Source: Turnera subulata (taxonomy: Eukaryota; Streptophyta; Magnoliopsida; Malpighiales; Passifloraceae). Taken from it: 64,000 nucleotides of DNA. Below are positions 43,248 to 56,300 of the stretch, in pieces (position 1 is the first letter of the stretch; each line of letters begins with the position of its first letter). The translations under genes and the position numbers were made by a program. The notes beneath the pieces are model-generated. The model searched no databases. It was not told the origin of the DNA and was given only the letters and a program-made list of their open reading frames with translations. The stretch lies in contig JAKUCV010001453.1 in assembly GCA_028386065.3 (NCBI GenBank), forward strand, positions 40,711-104,710, in the 5' to 3' direction.

Positions 43248-46200
43248 CTCAACCATAATTTTCCAGGGAAAATAATATATATATATATAATTTCCAGGAA
43301 TTATTTTCATGGTATTTATTTTTTTTAAAATAATAATAGTTTTCCAAAATATAACTTAATTATTTATCAAAGTATATATATTTATTTTTTTCTCAAAATA
43401 CCAGAATTAAATTGACCATAATTTTCTCAAAGTAAATATATAATTTTTTTCAAAATTAAATACCAGAATAATAAATAAATACATATATATATTGTTTTTT
43501 CTTAAATTAAATCGGGCTGGGCCATGAACAGTGCCGGCCCAGACCCTGCATGAAACGCCCCGACCCGTATTTACCATACACAGTAAACACGTGCCGGAAC
43601 TGTGACAACCCAACCAAAAAGCCCAAGCATACAGTGTACACAACTGAAACCCGGGCCCAAAAGCCCAAAATAGGAAACATCATAAATAACAAAACCGGCC
43701 CAATGGCCCAATAATATCATTAAAATGCACAGTGGAAGACTTAACGACTCACAAATCACTGTATGCGACATAGATGCAAACTATGGATCCGAGCCCTGTC
43801 CAAGGGATAACGCCGCAGCCTGTCGGGAATGCACCAACCCTGTACCACAAATAACCCATCCTACGGGATGAAAGCCCGCAGGTGAAGGGTGAGTCCGAAG
43901 TGCTCACCAACCAAGGATAAACAGAGATATGCAGGCAACTATAATACTTCAAAGGAGAAATACAGACAATATTCACAACCATACCAAAGACAATACTGTA
44001 CAAGACAGACCAAACCCAAAGACCCGACCCAAACGTACCAAGGACTTTATTATTATTCCAATTTTATCTTTCTGGCCCCGTTACGGATAAGCTAAGGTCG
44101 TACCAGGCTATCAACCTGTTTATGGTGCCAGATCAAAAAGAACCCGGGATCAACATCCCAATATCAAATCTCAGGGATCAACATCCCAATATCAATCTCA
44201 GGGATCAACATCCCAATCACAATCTCAGGGATCAACATCCCAATAACAATCTCAGGGATCAACATCCCAATCACAAACTCAGGGATCAACATCCCAATAT
44301 CAAACCGGCATCAACATGCCCATCACAAGTAACCCAGATCATGGCCACCACAAAACAGTTTCAAACCATCCGGTCGTACCTCTACTTACCACGTGATAAT
44401 TATGTCATCATCATCCAAAAACCAAATCTCAAATCAACTTTCAATTTCCATTTTCTTTTTCCCAATTATCCATGTCACAGTTTATTCCGACAAACTAGTC
44501 ACAACACAGTCTATCGACATCAAACACAATATCCAAATCAGTCAAACAATTATCCAACTTCCTATTAACTCAAATTATACGACAGACCAATCCATCAATA
44601 ATTTCATAGCATCAATCATTCACAACCCAACATCAATCGCAACACAGTATCCAAGAAACCATTAATAATCAACATAGCAGTTCAATCAAGCAGAGCAATA
44701 TCAAGAATCACAAACAGAAACTACATCAACAAATCCGTATCATCAAATATCCAACAATAATATATATCATCACAATTTCCAATATTCAATTTCACAAGTT
44801 GTTCAACTTACTATTACCAAGGGTTAACCCACAGACTAAACCGTCAACATATCTTAACACCAATCATTCACAATTAACAGATCAACGTCAATCACAACAC
44901 TATATTCACTGAACCGATATCACAAACCAACAACAACAACAATAACCATAACAACAGTTCAATCTAACAAAAAAACACACAAAGTATTACTGGCACATAT
45001 CAAGGCTTATACATCCTCACCTTAGCCGATTACTCAGTTCTGAAAACATCAATCGGTCCAAAGCCGGTTCCACAGGAAACTGCTCGACATCAAACCTATA
45101 TAACAAGACAACATGCTCACATAAATGCACATAATCGGTATACTATGATGCCACAAATTGTAAATTAACCCCCCCCCCCCCCCCCTCTCGGTTATACGTT
45201 ATCATCTCCATAAGATTATTTTACTTGTCGAATTATAATTACCAAATATTATTATTTTATTTTTTTTCCAAAAAGTTATTATCATATATACTTAGTGAAA
45301 TATTTCTCAGAATATACGATACCATATTTATTTCCAAAATATTTCATAGTATGTATACCCCTTTTTTAAAATTATTTACCCCTATAATAATTTTTCAAAG
45401 GAAATTCATTTTATAATTATATTTTCTCAAAATAATGTTAGTGACATCATTTTATTTTTTTCCAGTAAAATATATTCATATACTTCATATATATATATTT
45501 TTCAAAATACTATAACTCATACTTAGCACTTTATTATTAAAATAACCATAACATAATTACTTTAATTTTCCAAGATAATATATTTAAGTAATTATTTCCT
45601 AAGACAACCATATACTAGGTATATCAATATGCATTTTCCAGAAATTATATAATTTACAAAACCTTATGTATACATTTATTTACCAGGAATATAATTATAT
45701 ATATATAGTTTTTTTATTTATTTTTTTAAACTGGACTGGGCCAGCCCATAATAATCTGGGCCAACCCAGAACCCAAGCCCATATCCACTCAAGCCCAAAA
45801 TCAAGCCCAAACCACAAACCAGCCCACAAGCTCCAACCCAACAACCAAAACCCTACCCAAACCCAACCAATCAAGCCGGGTCAACCCACGACCCGCGACC
45901 ACATCCGGGTCGTGCTCACAGCCCGCTTCCTCACCTTGGTCCTGCAGATGACGGCGCAGCGAACGGAGCGAGGCGGCATCGCGTGAGGAGGAACGGGGGC
46001 GGCTGGAGATGATGGCATCGGGGAAAGGCTGCGGCGAGAAGGACAGTGTCGCCGGCTTGCTTGGTCGGGCTTGACGGCGGCGGTTTTCAGCAGAGGAGGA
46101 AGGAAGGCAACGGGCGGCGTGGCTGCAGGCGGCGGCGGCGGCACGGAAAGAAGGAGAAGAAGAGGAAGCAGAGGAGAGGAGGGGAGGTGGGTGGCATTGC

Positions 46201-47928
46201 GTGGTGACGGCTAGGGTGGCAGCGCGCGCGTGGGGTCGCCGGTGGTGACTGTGGTCGAGGCGAAGGTGAGCGAGAAGGGCAACGGCGGTGTTGCGTGGTG
46301 GCGGCCGACAGTAGCAGGGAGGAAGGAGAAGGAAGAGGTGGTGTTTCGTGGTGGCGGTGAAGGTGGTCTCGGTTTGGTGGTAGCGTGTTTGTGTTTTGCT
46401 TTTTTCTTTTTTGGGTTTGAAATGCAGGGAAGAAATTGGCAGAGGAAAAGAAGAAAAATCGTGAGGCACGGGTGTATGTCTGCAGGGAAAAAGCAAGGAG
46501 AAAAGGAAGCGTGAAAGGTATGTTCACGAGCTGCACAAGCCATTCACAGGTTACACAGGAAGAGGCGGCGTCCAACACAATAATGCAGGTAAGTCGTGTA
46601 CCGACCGGACCAGAAAATAACTGATACCCCCATTTAGTTATTTTCCGGCGTGATTTCCGAAGATTCCGGGACCCGAAAAATACTGACTTAGACCCGAAAA
46701 ATCCACGGAAAAATCACGAGCGCGGGAAAACTCTCGGTTTCGAAAAAACGATGCTCGATTTACCTTGAATTAATTATCCAAGATTAATTCAACAGTAAAT
46801 CACGGTAAAAGACTCTTATAGTCCCGGTAAAAATCCAATTTTTTACCCGGGCTGTTACACTGCACAGTGCCAAGCCCAGGCCCGTGCAGAGCCCAGCAGC
46901 ACAACAAGCCCACACCAGAACAACCCAGCCCAAAAGAAGCCAAGCCCAGATAGGTGCGACCCGGATACCACACGGGTCAAACACCCGGATCTGCTCACCT
47001 CGCGGGTTGAGCAGCTGCGGCGGCGACAGGCGCGACGAGCGCGAGCAGCAGCAACGGTACAGGCGTCGCGAGGCGAGGGCGATGTCGCTGGTACAGGCGG
47101 CTGCAGCTGGCGGTGCGAGGTGCGGCGGCAGCAAGGCAGGGAGGCGGATCCGCGGGTCTGCCGACGGGTCAACGGCTCTGCAGTGCACGTCCGGCGGCGG
47201 AATCAAGCGGAGGAGGCGGCATTCAGTCGGCGACGGCGTGGCGAAGGGGCTGGTGGTGGCGGTGTGGCGAGAGACGTCCTGGAACCCATCGCCGTGAACA
47301 GTAACCGGGGAGAGGGAGAGGTGACGAACTGTTCACCTTTTTTTTTCTTTTTCTTCCTTTTTTCTATCTTCTTCTTTTTTTCTGTTTGTATTTTTTTCTT
47401 TCTCTCTTTTTTTCTTTTTCTTGTATTTATTTTTTCCTCTGCTCTTTTTTTTCCTCTGTTTTTCTGTGTTTTTTTTCTCTTCTTTCTTTTTTTTCTTTTT
47501 TTTCTCTCTTTTATTTTCTTTTTCTCTCTTTTCTTTTCTTTTTCCTCTTTTTTTTTTTCTCTTTTTCCCTCCTTCCCCTTCTCCTGCTTCCTTCTTCTTT
47601 TTATAGACGTGAAAACGCTGTGCATCATGTGAATCCTTAATAATGCAGTCTGCATTATTAAGTGAGTCCGGTCCGGACCAGAAAATAACTGATACCCCCT
47701 TAGTTATTTTCCGGTGTGATTTTTAAGAAAATCCCGGGACCCGAAAAATACCAACTTAGGCTAAAAAAATCCACGGAAAAATCACGAGCGCGGGAAAACT
47801 CTCGGTTTTGAAAAACAACGCCCGATTTACCTTGAATTAATTACCCAAGAATAATTCTTCCGGTAAATCGCTGTAGAAAGACTTTTACAGTCCCGGTAAA
47901 ATCCAAAATTTTTACCCGGGCTGTTACA
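41722..47928 (-). repeat. 5' LTR of copy 2, split by a nested solo LTR
   Basis: LTR sequence is 41722-43550 plus 46865-47928 (2893 bp together). It resumes exactly in register after the nested insertion. The hairpin array is at 42298-42685. A sense TATA box (CTATAAAAAG) and a long purine-rich tract follow on the minus strand (plus-strand pyrimidines, 47335-47605). Confidence 0.92.
43551..46859 (-). mobile_element. Nested solo LTR (3309 bp), target duplication CTGCA
   Basis: It runs TGAAACGCCCCGACCCG to ACCCGGGCTGTTACA, flanked by CTGCA (43546-43550 and 46860-46864). It carries a seven-unit hairpin array (44146-44320), six GGGAT-CAAC-ATCCC and one GGCAT-CAAC-ATGCC. It also has a C homopolymer (45169-45185), a GGCCCA-rich stretch (45735-45870) and a GC-rich block with chance ORFs (45890-46500). 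It inserted after the host element. Confidence 0.93.
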
Positions 47929-47991
47929 CTTAGACTGCCAGATGGCTTCTCTTTAATATCTCCTGAGAGGTGTCTCTCCTATATATATATA

Positions 47992-48449
47992 CTAGTACAT
48001 TATCCCGTGCATCACACGGGCTATGTACTTTTTTATTTTTGAATAATATATTTCTTATATAATAATTTAATAAATTGTACAAATTTTTATTTTTTAAAAA
48101 TATTTTTTTCTATTTTTTTCAATCTCTTACTTCTTCTATTTTTTATATTAATTTTACATATTTTATATTTTACATATCTATGCAAATAAAATTGGAGAAT
48201 AAATGTCTATTATATAGATCTATAACATTATCTGATTAACAGAGAAATAAAAAATTTAATCACTACTAAAAAACCTAACCTAGTCGTTTTAAAATTTTAA
48301 AACTTTCAGAAATAGATTGAGAAGATTACCATGACAATTGTGAATAGCAAAATATGAAGCCACATGGCTTCTTCCTATTATTTTTAAGTGCCACTTGTCA
48401 ATTTTAAAATTAACACTGAAAGAGATATCTCTGCTATATATATAATAGA
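47992..48449 (-). mobile_element. Short non-autonomous Helitron (458 bp)
   Basis: On the minus strand the 5' end is A|TCTATTATATATATAGC (from 48449). The 3' end is CTAG|T at 47992-47995 with a hairpin CCCGTG-TGATG-CACGGG about 12 bases before it. No coding sequence. Confidence 0.65.
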
Positions 48450-50362
48450 TTTAAGCAAAAATATATATGTTTTGTGACCGAGAGAGCAAAATTGGATACA
48501 AGAATAAAAAAAGGAAAAACACAATCTTATTTCAACTTCTCTCTCTTTTTTTTTTTTTTCTTTCAGGTGGAACAAATAAAATTTAACAATCACGATGAGT
48601 ACTGGAGGAGGAGGAAGATGAAGAAAAGGGTCCAAAATCCATGATGACACAAGAGGCCGGAATGCATACCATTTGTGGAGGAGGGACCCCAATCAATTGT
48701 GAGAATGAAAAGCACGTTTGACTATCTTCCACTTTCGGTGTGAATTTTGACTATTTCTATTTGTTGTAACCTCAGCCACCCGATCCTAATCAAATCCTTC
48801 GATTAGACACAGAAGAATATTTGTGGGCCATTTCGGAGTTTAAACATGGCAACTTGGCATTTTTTTTTTCTTTTTCTGATTGGAGGCAACATGGCATCTT
48901 TGTTCCACCTGACAGACAAAATTTCCATCACCCTAGCAAATGATCGCCCCCCAGGAAGGATCTTTGTCTATAATCTCTAAAACTGTTTTAAGCATGTTTA
49001 ATTCCTACTTAAGAACAGGATCTTAGTTCTTTCTTTCTGCACAATAAATACTAGTACTAGTAAGTATCTATTTTCATTCTCTCCCTCCCCCCACCTTTCT
49101 TCTCACATGATATTGCGCTGGTCTAAAGGTAGTGAAGTAACAAAACAAGAGAAAGAGAAATTTTATAGTAGAGACTCCCCAAGTTTGATTAGTTGTAGAC
49201 TTGATCTTAAATTTAGTTATATTAGAAATAATTAAACTATATAAATATATGTGTAGATTTATTTCTTAAATAATACACAATAAATAAAGAAATAATATAA
49301 ATTTTAGGAGATAAATAAAAAGAACGAACAATCAAAGGTAATTTGTTAACATAAATAAGAGTCTACAACAAATCAAAGGGGAGTCTCCACCATAAAATTT
49401 CTCTAACAACAATAACATTACATGGGTCCAGTTTTTTGTCAAATCCTAACGGAAGCCAATCAGGCATCGATGAGAGAAGAGGGATTTTTTAACTTTTGCT
49501 CTTGATGACATCATTTCATTTGACGATTATGTGGATCCATGAAATATGATCATTGGTCAACATTCTTTAGCTTGGCGTAGCTCAATCCATATTAATATTA
49601 TACAAAGATTTAAGGGCTTTGACCAACTATCAAGAAAGAAAAAAAGGCTTCAAACTATGGAAATTATTGCTCATAGGAGTATAATTTAAGGATGTTCAAA
49701 AGGAAAAGCAAAACTCATTCGACCAAGTACTTCATTTTAAATCATTATTGGAATATTCACAACATGTGGAATTATTTTCTTTGGGTTTTGGTTTTCACAA
49801 GCGGCTTAAATTCAAAGCCACACCAAATGAAAAAAATTGGACAATTGCTCTCGCCCGTTGAACCAACTTGTTTAAAAAAATGTTATGAAGACTGGATGCC
49901 CTTTAAGTAAGATTGAAGAAATATAAAGTTAGACCAAAACTATATTTCAAAGAAAACTAGGCCTAGAAACGTAGGCTTGCATGCCTAATTAGGAGACAAA
50001 AAAAACAAATACTACCATACAAAATTGAAATTTAATTGCTTGTAACGATGAAGAGGTGAGTGGTCACCAATTCAAATCCCCTAATAATATTAAACCACTC
50101 CATCCCATGTGAATTTTGATCTGCTTCGCCTTTGTTCCTTCTTGTCCCATTAATTAAGCACGTTAACCAATCATGACTAGATGGTGGAAACTATCATTAC
50201 AGGTCATTAAGCATTACTACCACTGCTAAAGTTGGTTGAAAAGTGCAACTAATACAGCTCTTTCTATCCAAAGCATTTTTTCATTTTTTTTTTTTGATTT
50301 CAAGATTAGAGATAGTTTGTACACACTATCGAATCAAAGTCGTCGAAGTTGACCACGGGGTT
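48450..50362. other. Intergenic DNA
   Basis: No gene recognised on either strand. A weak tRNA-like stretch near 50045-50085 (CCAATTCAAATCCCC) is too degenerate to call. Confidence 0.5.
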
Positions 50363-50369
50363 GTGACAT

Positions 50370-51697
50370 AGGGAGCCGATATCTGCGCTCCACTTAGTTA
50401 TAAAGACACTCCATCTTTTATTTCTCTCTCCTTATATGACTAATATACCCCTATTTATTTCTATTAATTATTTTGGTTAGGATTTTGGCTTTTGTATTGG
50501 TTTCCGTCAAAATCTTAGATATTGTAAATTACTGTACAAAACTTAAACAATGAAACTATACTATTATTTGCAATTTCATTTACGGCAAATAATTTTTCAA
50601 ATATAAATATTTAGTTGATATTTTACTTTAATTTTATGTTTCTTGATATAAATTATAACTAATAATTTTTATTAGTTGGAATTTAAGCCTGTTATATTTT
50701 CGTATTTATTGAGAGGCCTATGTGGCTTATTAAAGCTATATAATTTTCCAAGAAATTATTTTAAAAGCACTATAGATAGAAAATAAACAAGACATTAAAA
50801 ATAGAGACTATTTTGTTATCAACACCTATGTGTTTTTTTGAGATTTTATTTATCGAGTAATCTTATGCAATCAATCACCTCTTATGTTGTTACTTAGGTT
50901 AGGTTCTGGAGAAAAATTAAAATTACGTAACACAAAATTTAACTAAAATAATAACATTATACTACTTTTTTCAAACTAAATATATAATTATAAATAATTG
51001 ACAATAATTAATGCATATTAATTTTACCGAATGCTCACCAATCGCATCATTGATTCATTGTACGCATGTAATGGCGAATTTAAAGCTATCCAATATGCAA
51101 ATTCGAGCGAGTGTTCTAAAAAAATACAAATTAGAGCATCAATAAGATAATAACAAATTAGTAGGCCTATTACTTCATAAACTCTTTAAAAGTAGTAGAT
51201 CTATTTTTTAAGATTTAAGTTTTAAGCATATCACAGGAAAAATCCGTAAGTATATCACGTATAATTTTTATCTTATAAATTTATTATAAATTGGAAAGGT
51301 AATCTAAAACCAAATATTAAGCAAGTGAAACAATAAACAAAAAAAATTATAGTTGATTGATAATATCCACTTGATAATATCCCCTTATAACATTTGAAAT
51401 AAATAATATCAATTAAATAAAAACTTTATTTATCGTATTAATTAAAATAAATTTTGGTAACGTATTGAAGCCACTTACATGGTGTAATTACTTTGAGATA
51501 AATGCAAATCCTTCTCCAATCAAAAAACAAACAGATGTCATTATTGCGTTTGTTGGTTGCACAACTATACTAAAACACTTATTGTTTCCCAATTGTTGTC
51601 TGATGAGAGAAGAATAAAATAAAATGGGACATTTTAGTAATTTTCTTTAGAAGTGGAGTGTAAATAACAATAAGTGGAGCGCGAATATCGCCTCCCT
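50370..51697. mobile_element. Non-autonomous DNA transposon with terminal inverted repeats (1328 bp)
   Basis: The ends AGGGAGCCGATATCTGCGCT and the inverse of AGGGAGGCGATATTCGCGCT extend to about 55 bp of similarity (CTCCACTTA, ACACTCCA). They are flanked by GTGACAT (50363-50369 and 51698-51704), a 7-bp exact and possibly 8-bp duplication. This would fit a hAT-type element. The interior is AT-rich with no transposase. Confidence 0.75.
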
Positions 51698-51704
51698 GTG
51701 ACAT

Positions 51705-52520
51705 AAACCCAAAATAATCCCAAGTAACAAAGACCAGAAAAACAAGAGCAGAATGTTGGCCTAACCAGATCTACCAAACAAAACCACCCATCAAGTTTAT
51801 CATTAATTTTTTTAAAAGTAGACAATCTGCAATCCATGTGGAGGTGCTGGTCTCCTACCAGCTCAGAATAACAAAGCACTAGAAGAACTCTCAACACAAA
51901 AGTTGGTAAAAGCGCATTTTCAATTAATACAGCCAGTTCCGAGAAGGCACAAAAAGTTGCTCACCACCTGTTCCTTTTTTTTATATTTATTTTTTTTTCA
52001 CTGCAGACAAAATTCAGCGGCGCACAAAATGCATAACATGCTTAAAAAGAGAGAGAAAAGGAGGAGAATGAATCAATAAGGTCACTCGCATTGACTACTA
52101 CTTAAAAATCAAAAGTGAAACAAACTGCACTATTCATTTTCTTGTTTAAATTTACATTGTTCATTGTTGAGAACAAATTAATACTATAGAGAAGAAAAGA
52201 AAAGAGGTAAAAAAAAAAAAAGAAGAAAAGAAAAACAAGAAAGCCCCAAAGTGGTCAAGGAGAAAAAAAGGAAAAAGAACAAAAGAAAAGGAACAATACC
52301 CCCCAGCAACCCCTCCAAAAATCAGTAAAATACACCGGCTTAAACAAAGAAGAGGAAAAAAGACCCATCAGAGGAAAATAGCAATTACTTCAAGACCAGA
52401 GCTTGATGAAATGCGCAACCTTTGAGCCCAATAATCTACAACTTCCCTACGCATACTTCCTTTTTTTTTTTTTCTTTAAAGTGTCATCTAATCGATAATT
52501 AATCCAAGAGATTTTAAGGC
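51705..52520. other. 3' flank of RLP44
   Basis: A- and purine-rich sequence, probably including the 3' UTR of RLP44 on the minus strand. I cannot place the polyadenylation site. Confidence 0.4.
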
Positions 52521-53360
52521 TCAGTAATCAGGCATAAGCTGGCTAATCTTACCTTCATCAAGCGCCATCTTTTGCTCGGTAACCTTTAACCAAATACACA
52601 CCCCTGTGAAGCTAAGGACCAAACTGGCGAGCCCACTCCCCAAACCGATCCCAACAATGGCCAGAATAGACAACCCGTTACTCTTCATTGGAGGCAAAGG
52701 GTATCCATAAAGATCCTTATTCCCTTCGAAAGAGCTGGCATTGAACCTCGGCAAATTCCCACTCCTGTTAGCCAAGGAGCCCGGAATAGGCCCAGAGAGC
52801 TTGTTATTGCTGACATCAAAAGCGGAAAGCCTAGCCAAAAGCCCCAGCTGCTGGGGGATTTGACCCGACAGGAAATTGTCGTGCAAATCAATCACGTTGA
52901 GATAGGCACACATTGCAAGCTGAGGCGGGATCTCCCCCTGCAGCCTATTGGAGGAGAGGTTAAGGACGGCGAGATTGACCAGAGACTGCAAATCTGCGGG
53001 GATGGGGCCGGTGAGGGAGTTGGAGGAGAGGTCAAGGGACTGGAGGTTGGTGCAGTTGGATAGGTAAGGGGAGATGGAGCCCTGTAAGGAGAGGTTGGTC
53101 AAGGAGAGCTTGTAGATGCGGCCATTGTTGCAAGTTGCACCGGGGAGGTAGGAAGTGAAACCGGAGCATGGGTTAGCGAAGTTGGGTTGTGTCCAGTTCT
53201 GGAGAGACTTTGTTGGGTCTTTCAAGGATTGGCTTAGGTGGGTTAAGCATGCCTCATCGTTTGGATCTGATGTTGTAAGAGACGTGCAGGTTAACAAGGT
53301 AAACAACAACAGTGGCCGAACAACACCACCGCCACCACCACCACCACCACCGCCGCCCAT
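52521..53360 (-). CDS. RLP44: Receptor-like protein 44 (LRR receptor-like protein)
   Basis: This is a single-exon, 279-residue LRR receptor-like protein without a kinase domain. Arabidopsis RLP44 sits in the plasma membrane, links cell-wall (pectin) state to brassinosteroid signalling through BAK1/BRI1, and also supports phytosulfokine signalling. Visible here are an 11-Gly run (residues 2-12), a signal-peptide core (17-30), and a Cys-paired N-cap (EACLTHLSQ ... FANPCSGF ... GATCNNG). About four LRRs follow ([67 protein letters not shown]), then the [13 protein letters not shown] juxtamembrane, one TM helix (about 230-258) and a short tail ending [10 protein letters not shown]. Length matches the family. 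The Gly run is unusual. The start is the only ATG before the signal peptide, preceded by a pyrimidine-rich leader. Confidence 0.96.
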   Translation of the reverse strand: MGGGGGGGGGGGVVRPLLLFTLLTCTSLTTSDPNDEACLTHLSQSLKDPTKSLQNWTQPNFANPCSGFTSYLPGATCNNGRIYKLSLTNLSLQGSISPYLSNCTNLQSLDLSSNSLTGPIPADLQSLVNLAVLNLSSNRLQGEIPPQLAMCAYLNVIDLHDNFLSGQIPQQLGLLARLSAFDVSNNKLSGPIPGSLANRSGNLPRFNASSFEGNKDLYGYPLPPMKSNGLSILAIVGIGLGSGLASLVLSFTGVCIWLKVTEQKMALDEGKISQLMPDY

Positions 53361-56300
53361 TTAGAACACAAGAGGAGCAAAACAGAGTAAGAGAAAGGGG
53401 CAGGCTTTTGTTTTCTTATTTTGTGTGTGCGCGTTTTTGATTCTTGCTTATAAGGTTTCTTCTAATTTTATTTATTTATTTATTTTTTCTTTGCTTTCCA
53501 GGCTTTGGTTGGGTTGGGGTGTTTAGGGGAGAGAATGGGTGGGTGCTACTGTATTTATCTTGTTTTTATTAAGGTAGGCAAAGCCCACCTCGGGAAATAA
53601 GTAGTATAATTTTGTTACTAGCATGAGATTAGGCAAAAGAAAGAAAACAAATACTAGCAGTAGACACAAAAGAGAGTTGGATTGGGGGAATGCTAGATAT
53701 ATAGTAGTGGTGGCTAGCTAGTCAGCTGGGTTTCGTTTCGTATGTTGCTGGTTACGGTGTTTGGAGGAAAGGGAAGAGGAGATGGCCTCACAGTCTCACA
53801 CCCAAAGGCCCAAAGGTGGGGTGGGGGGGACAGTAGGAGGCTAAGGGTCTGGTGAAAATGAGAGAGTGTATAATAAGGGACACAAGTCAAGTGCAAGGAG
53901 GGGGTCAGCTATAGCCTTAAGCCTATATGGGGGAGGAAGGTGCTGTTGTGCTTGTGGGGTAGTTTTTAGTGACTTTGCACGTATGAGGCGCAGGATAGCG
54001 ACAACACTTAATGGGCCGATGAGGGTAGTTTAGTCTTCAGGGGGGGATAAGGTGAGGTTCCAATCCTGGGGAACCAGCAGGGGCACTGTTGTCGATCTGG
54101 GAGATTTTTTTTGATTGATACGTTCAAGGAAGAAAAAAAAAATAAAATCGAAAGATAGAATCATTATTTTAGAAAAAAAAAAAAAAGACTCTGCTTCTTC
54201 TTCTGCTTCTGCTTCTGCTTCTTTAAAGAGATTTCCAGTATATCCGTGACGAGGAATATTAATGTTGAAGACCTTGGAACGGATTGCAAACTTTTTTAAT
54301 GCCATCAGCTTATTCACATTGGACATTTTTGATTTTTTGATCAATTAACAGATCGCCACTCAACCTGATAACATCAATTACTTTCACAACTGAGACCACT
54401 CATCGCCAATCACATGGTGTTCTTCAGTTTCCCCTACCCCCAAAAAGAACGAAAATCACATGATGTTCCTTGCATTTTTCTTTTTTCTTTTCTTTTTTTT
54501 TTTTTTGCTATAGACCAACAAGGTAGTACCGTGCCAGATCAAAAGCATATCAACTAACTAGCACATATTTCCAACTCCTAATCATCTTAATTAATTCATT
54601 TGTTATGGCCATGGGATCTTTCTTTTTCTAGGTTCATTAACATACATCAATAAAACACAGCATGAACTGAACTGAATGTTGAGTTGGAGGCTACTCCATC
54701 AATTATTTTGGTAAGGAAGTTTGTGTGTAACATTATTGAACTCCAATATTGTGTGGTTTTACAATTGCAACAACAATTAAGCAAGAAACTAGGTGGGTTC
54801 GGGTTCAAGATATCAACAAGTGGATGGAGTGGAACTGGGGTGGGTCCAAAATACAGTGAAGATGCAGGATTGAATCAGTATCACATGTCTTGGGGCAGTG
54901 GCAGTGGTGGGTGCTTCGAAGAAATCCTGAATATATATGTGAGGTTCATACATTGCTCGTACTACTCACTTGTAGGACTTCTTTTTTTTCCCTCTGGGTC
55001 GTCTCTAATCATCCCAACTCATGTTCTCTTCAGCTTACGTGTTCAGCTTCCAGAAAGGAATTAGATTTGCCTTTTTACCATAAACAAATTAAGAAACGAC
55101 AACAAAAAAAAAAAAATCAATTATAAGGAAGCAAACCTCTTTATCTCATAATTTTCTATTTCCACGTTCAGGCGTGCCTTTTATCTGCAATGGACTTTGA
55201 GTTGGCGTGCTTAAAGATACAGCAATTTGTGTCTGATTTGTTAATCATCATCCAGGAGATCACATCTGGCAAAAAGCTCTGCAATGTTTAATGTTTTGGA
55301 AAGTAAAAGGATAGCTGTTGCCTGTGGGGTTTCTCCTCCTACTTAATTGTCTTGTGTGTTATAATTATACATCGAAACATGGAGACTCCATCGTTGACTT
55401 GACTGAAAACTCTGCTTCAGGAGGAGATCAAATAGATGATGATACTGCCTTGCAAATTACTTTACAAAATTAATCACGCTTTCGTCGTTTTCTTTCCTTT
55501 GCATATTGAAGATTTATGGAGGGGTTTGAATTGTAAAAAATAATGACAAAAAAAAATCCTTAATTTCCCTTCAAGCGAAAGCTGAAATGCTAATGTCGAT
55601 TTCTCTCATCTCACTGATTGAAAAAAGAAAACAGGATTTTCCTCATCTGCATAAGTTTACTAAAATGGATAAAACAAATGTTCTTTCTTCTTTTTTCTGT
55701 TCCCATGAAACCCTATACATATACCTTTTTTTTTTTGGAAAAGTGTCCCTATATATATATTTATATGGAAGCCAGGACGTCAATTCCTCCAGTGAAAAGT
55801 GCCACAAGGCTGCATAAACGCCGAGGAAAAAAAAAAAAAAGAACCTAAGATTTTTTATTTCATTGAAACAATATTGAAACAGTACTATCGCCCAGGAGCA
55901 TAGGGGTTCAATATTCTCAGATTGCACGTATTTTAAACCGGTTTTGTATCTCATTTTGGGAGAATCATGACCACAACTTTCCGGTTCTTCTTCCCTGAAT
56001 TTTTGTAAAATAAACAGCCTTCCGATTCAATTCAAGTGACAAAACGTAAATTCTCCAAGAAAAGGAAGCATATATAAGGGACATATCTACACAGAGGCAG
56101 TAGGTAGGTGGAAGGGGAAATGGGGTTATTTCCCTTTTGCATTTTCAATTTCATATTAGTGGTGATAGTGGTCCACTAATTTGGGGACCTTAAGCTAAAG
56201 TGAGAGAAGCGACAGAACATGAGTGCCAACAAGCCAACACACTGTTGGGACTTTATTCATGCCCTTGAATGGAAGGGATCTTCCAGTTTAGCAGACCAGA

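Larger units (their letters stand above)
36480..47928 (-). mobile_element. Complete non-autonomous LTR retrotransposon copy 2, target duplication CTTAG
   Basis: Element sense is minus: 5' LTR at right (41722-47928, split by a nested solo LTR), internal region 39345-41721 (2377 bp), 3' LTR at left (36480-39344). The flanks CTTAG (36475-36479 and 47929-47933) are identical. Without the nested copy the element is about 8.1 kb. The internal region has a PBS-like site, a gag start remnant (ATG at 41605) and a polypurine tract, but no gag-pol body. It carries genes A and B on the opposite strand. The two LTRs look about 97% identical where I compared them. Confidence 0.92.

Noticed and set aside
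44146..44320. Regularly spaced short repeats that resemble a CRISPR array
   Set aside because: This is a plant LTR. Units are 14-bp hairpins with short, similar spacers, and no cas genes are present.
54684..55064. 126-aa ORF upstream of RLP44
   Set aside because: No recognisable domain, not repeated, and base composition is like the surrounding intergenic DNA.
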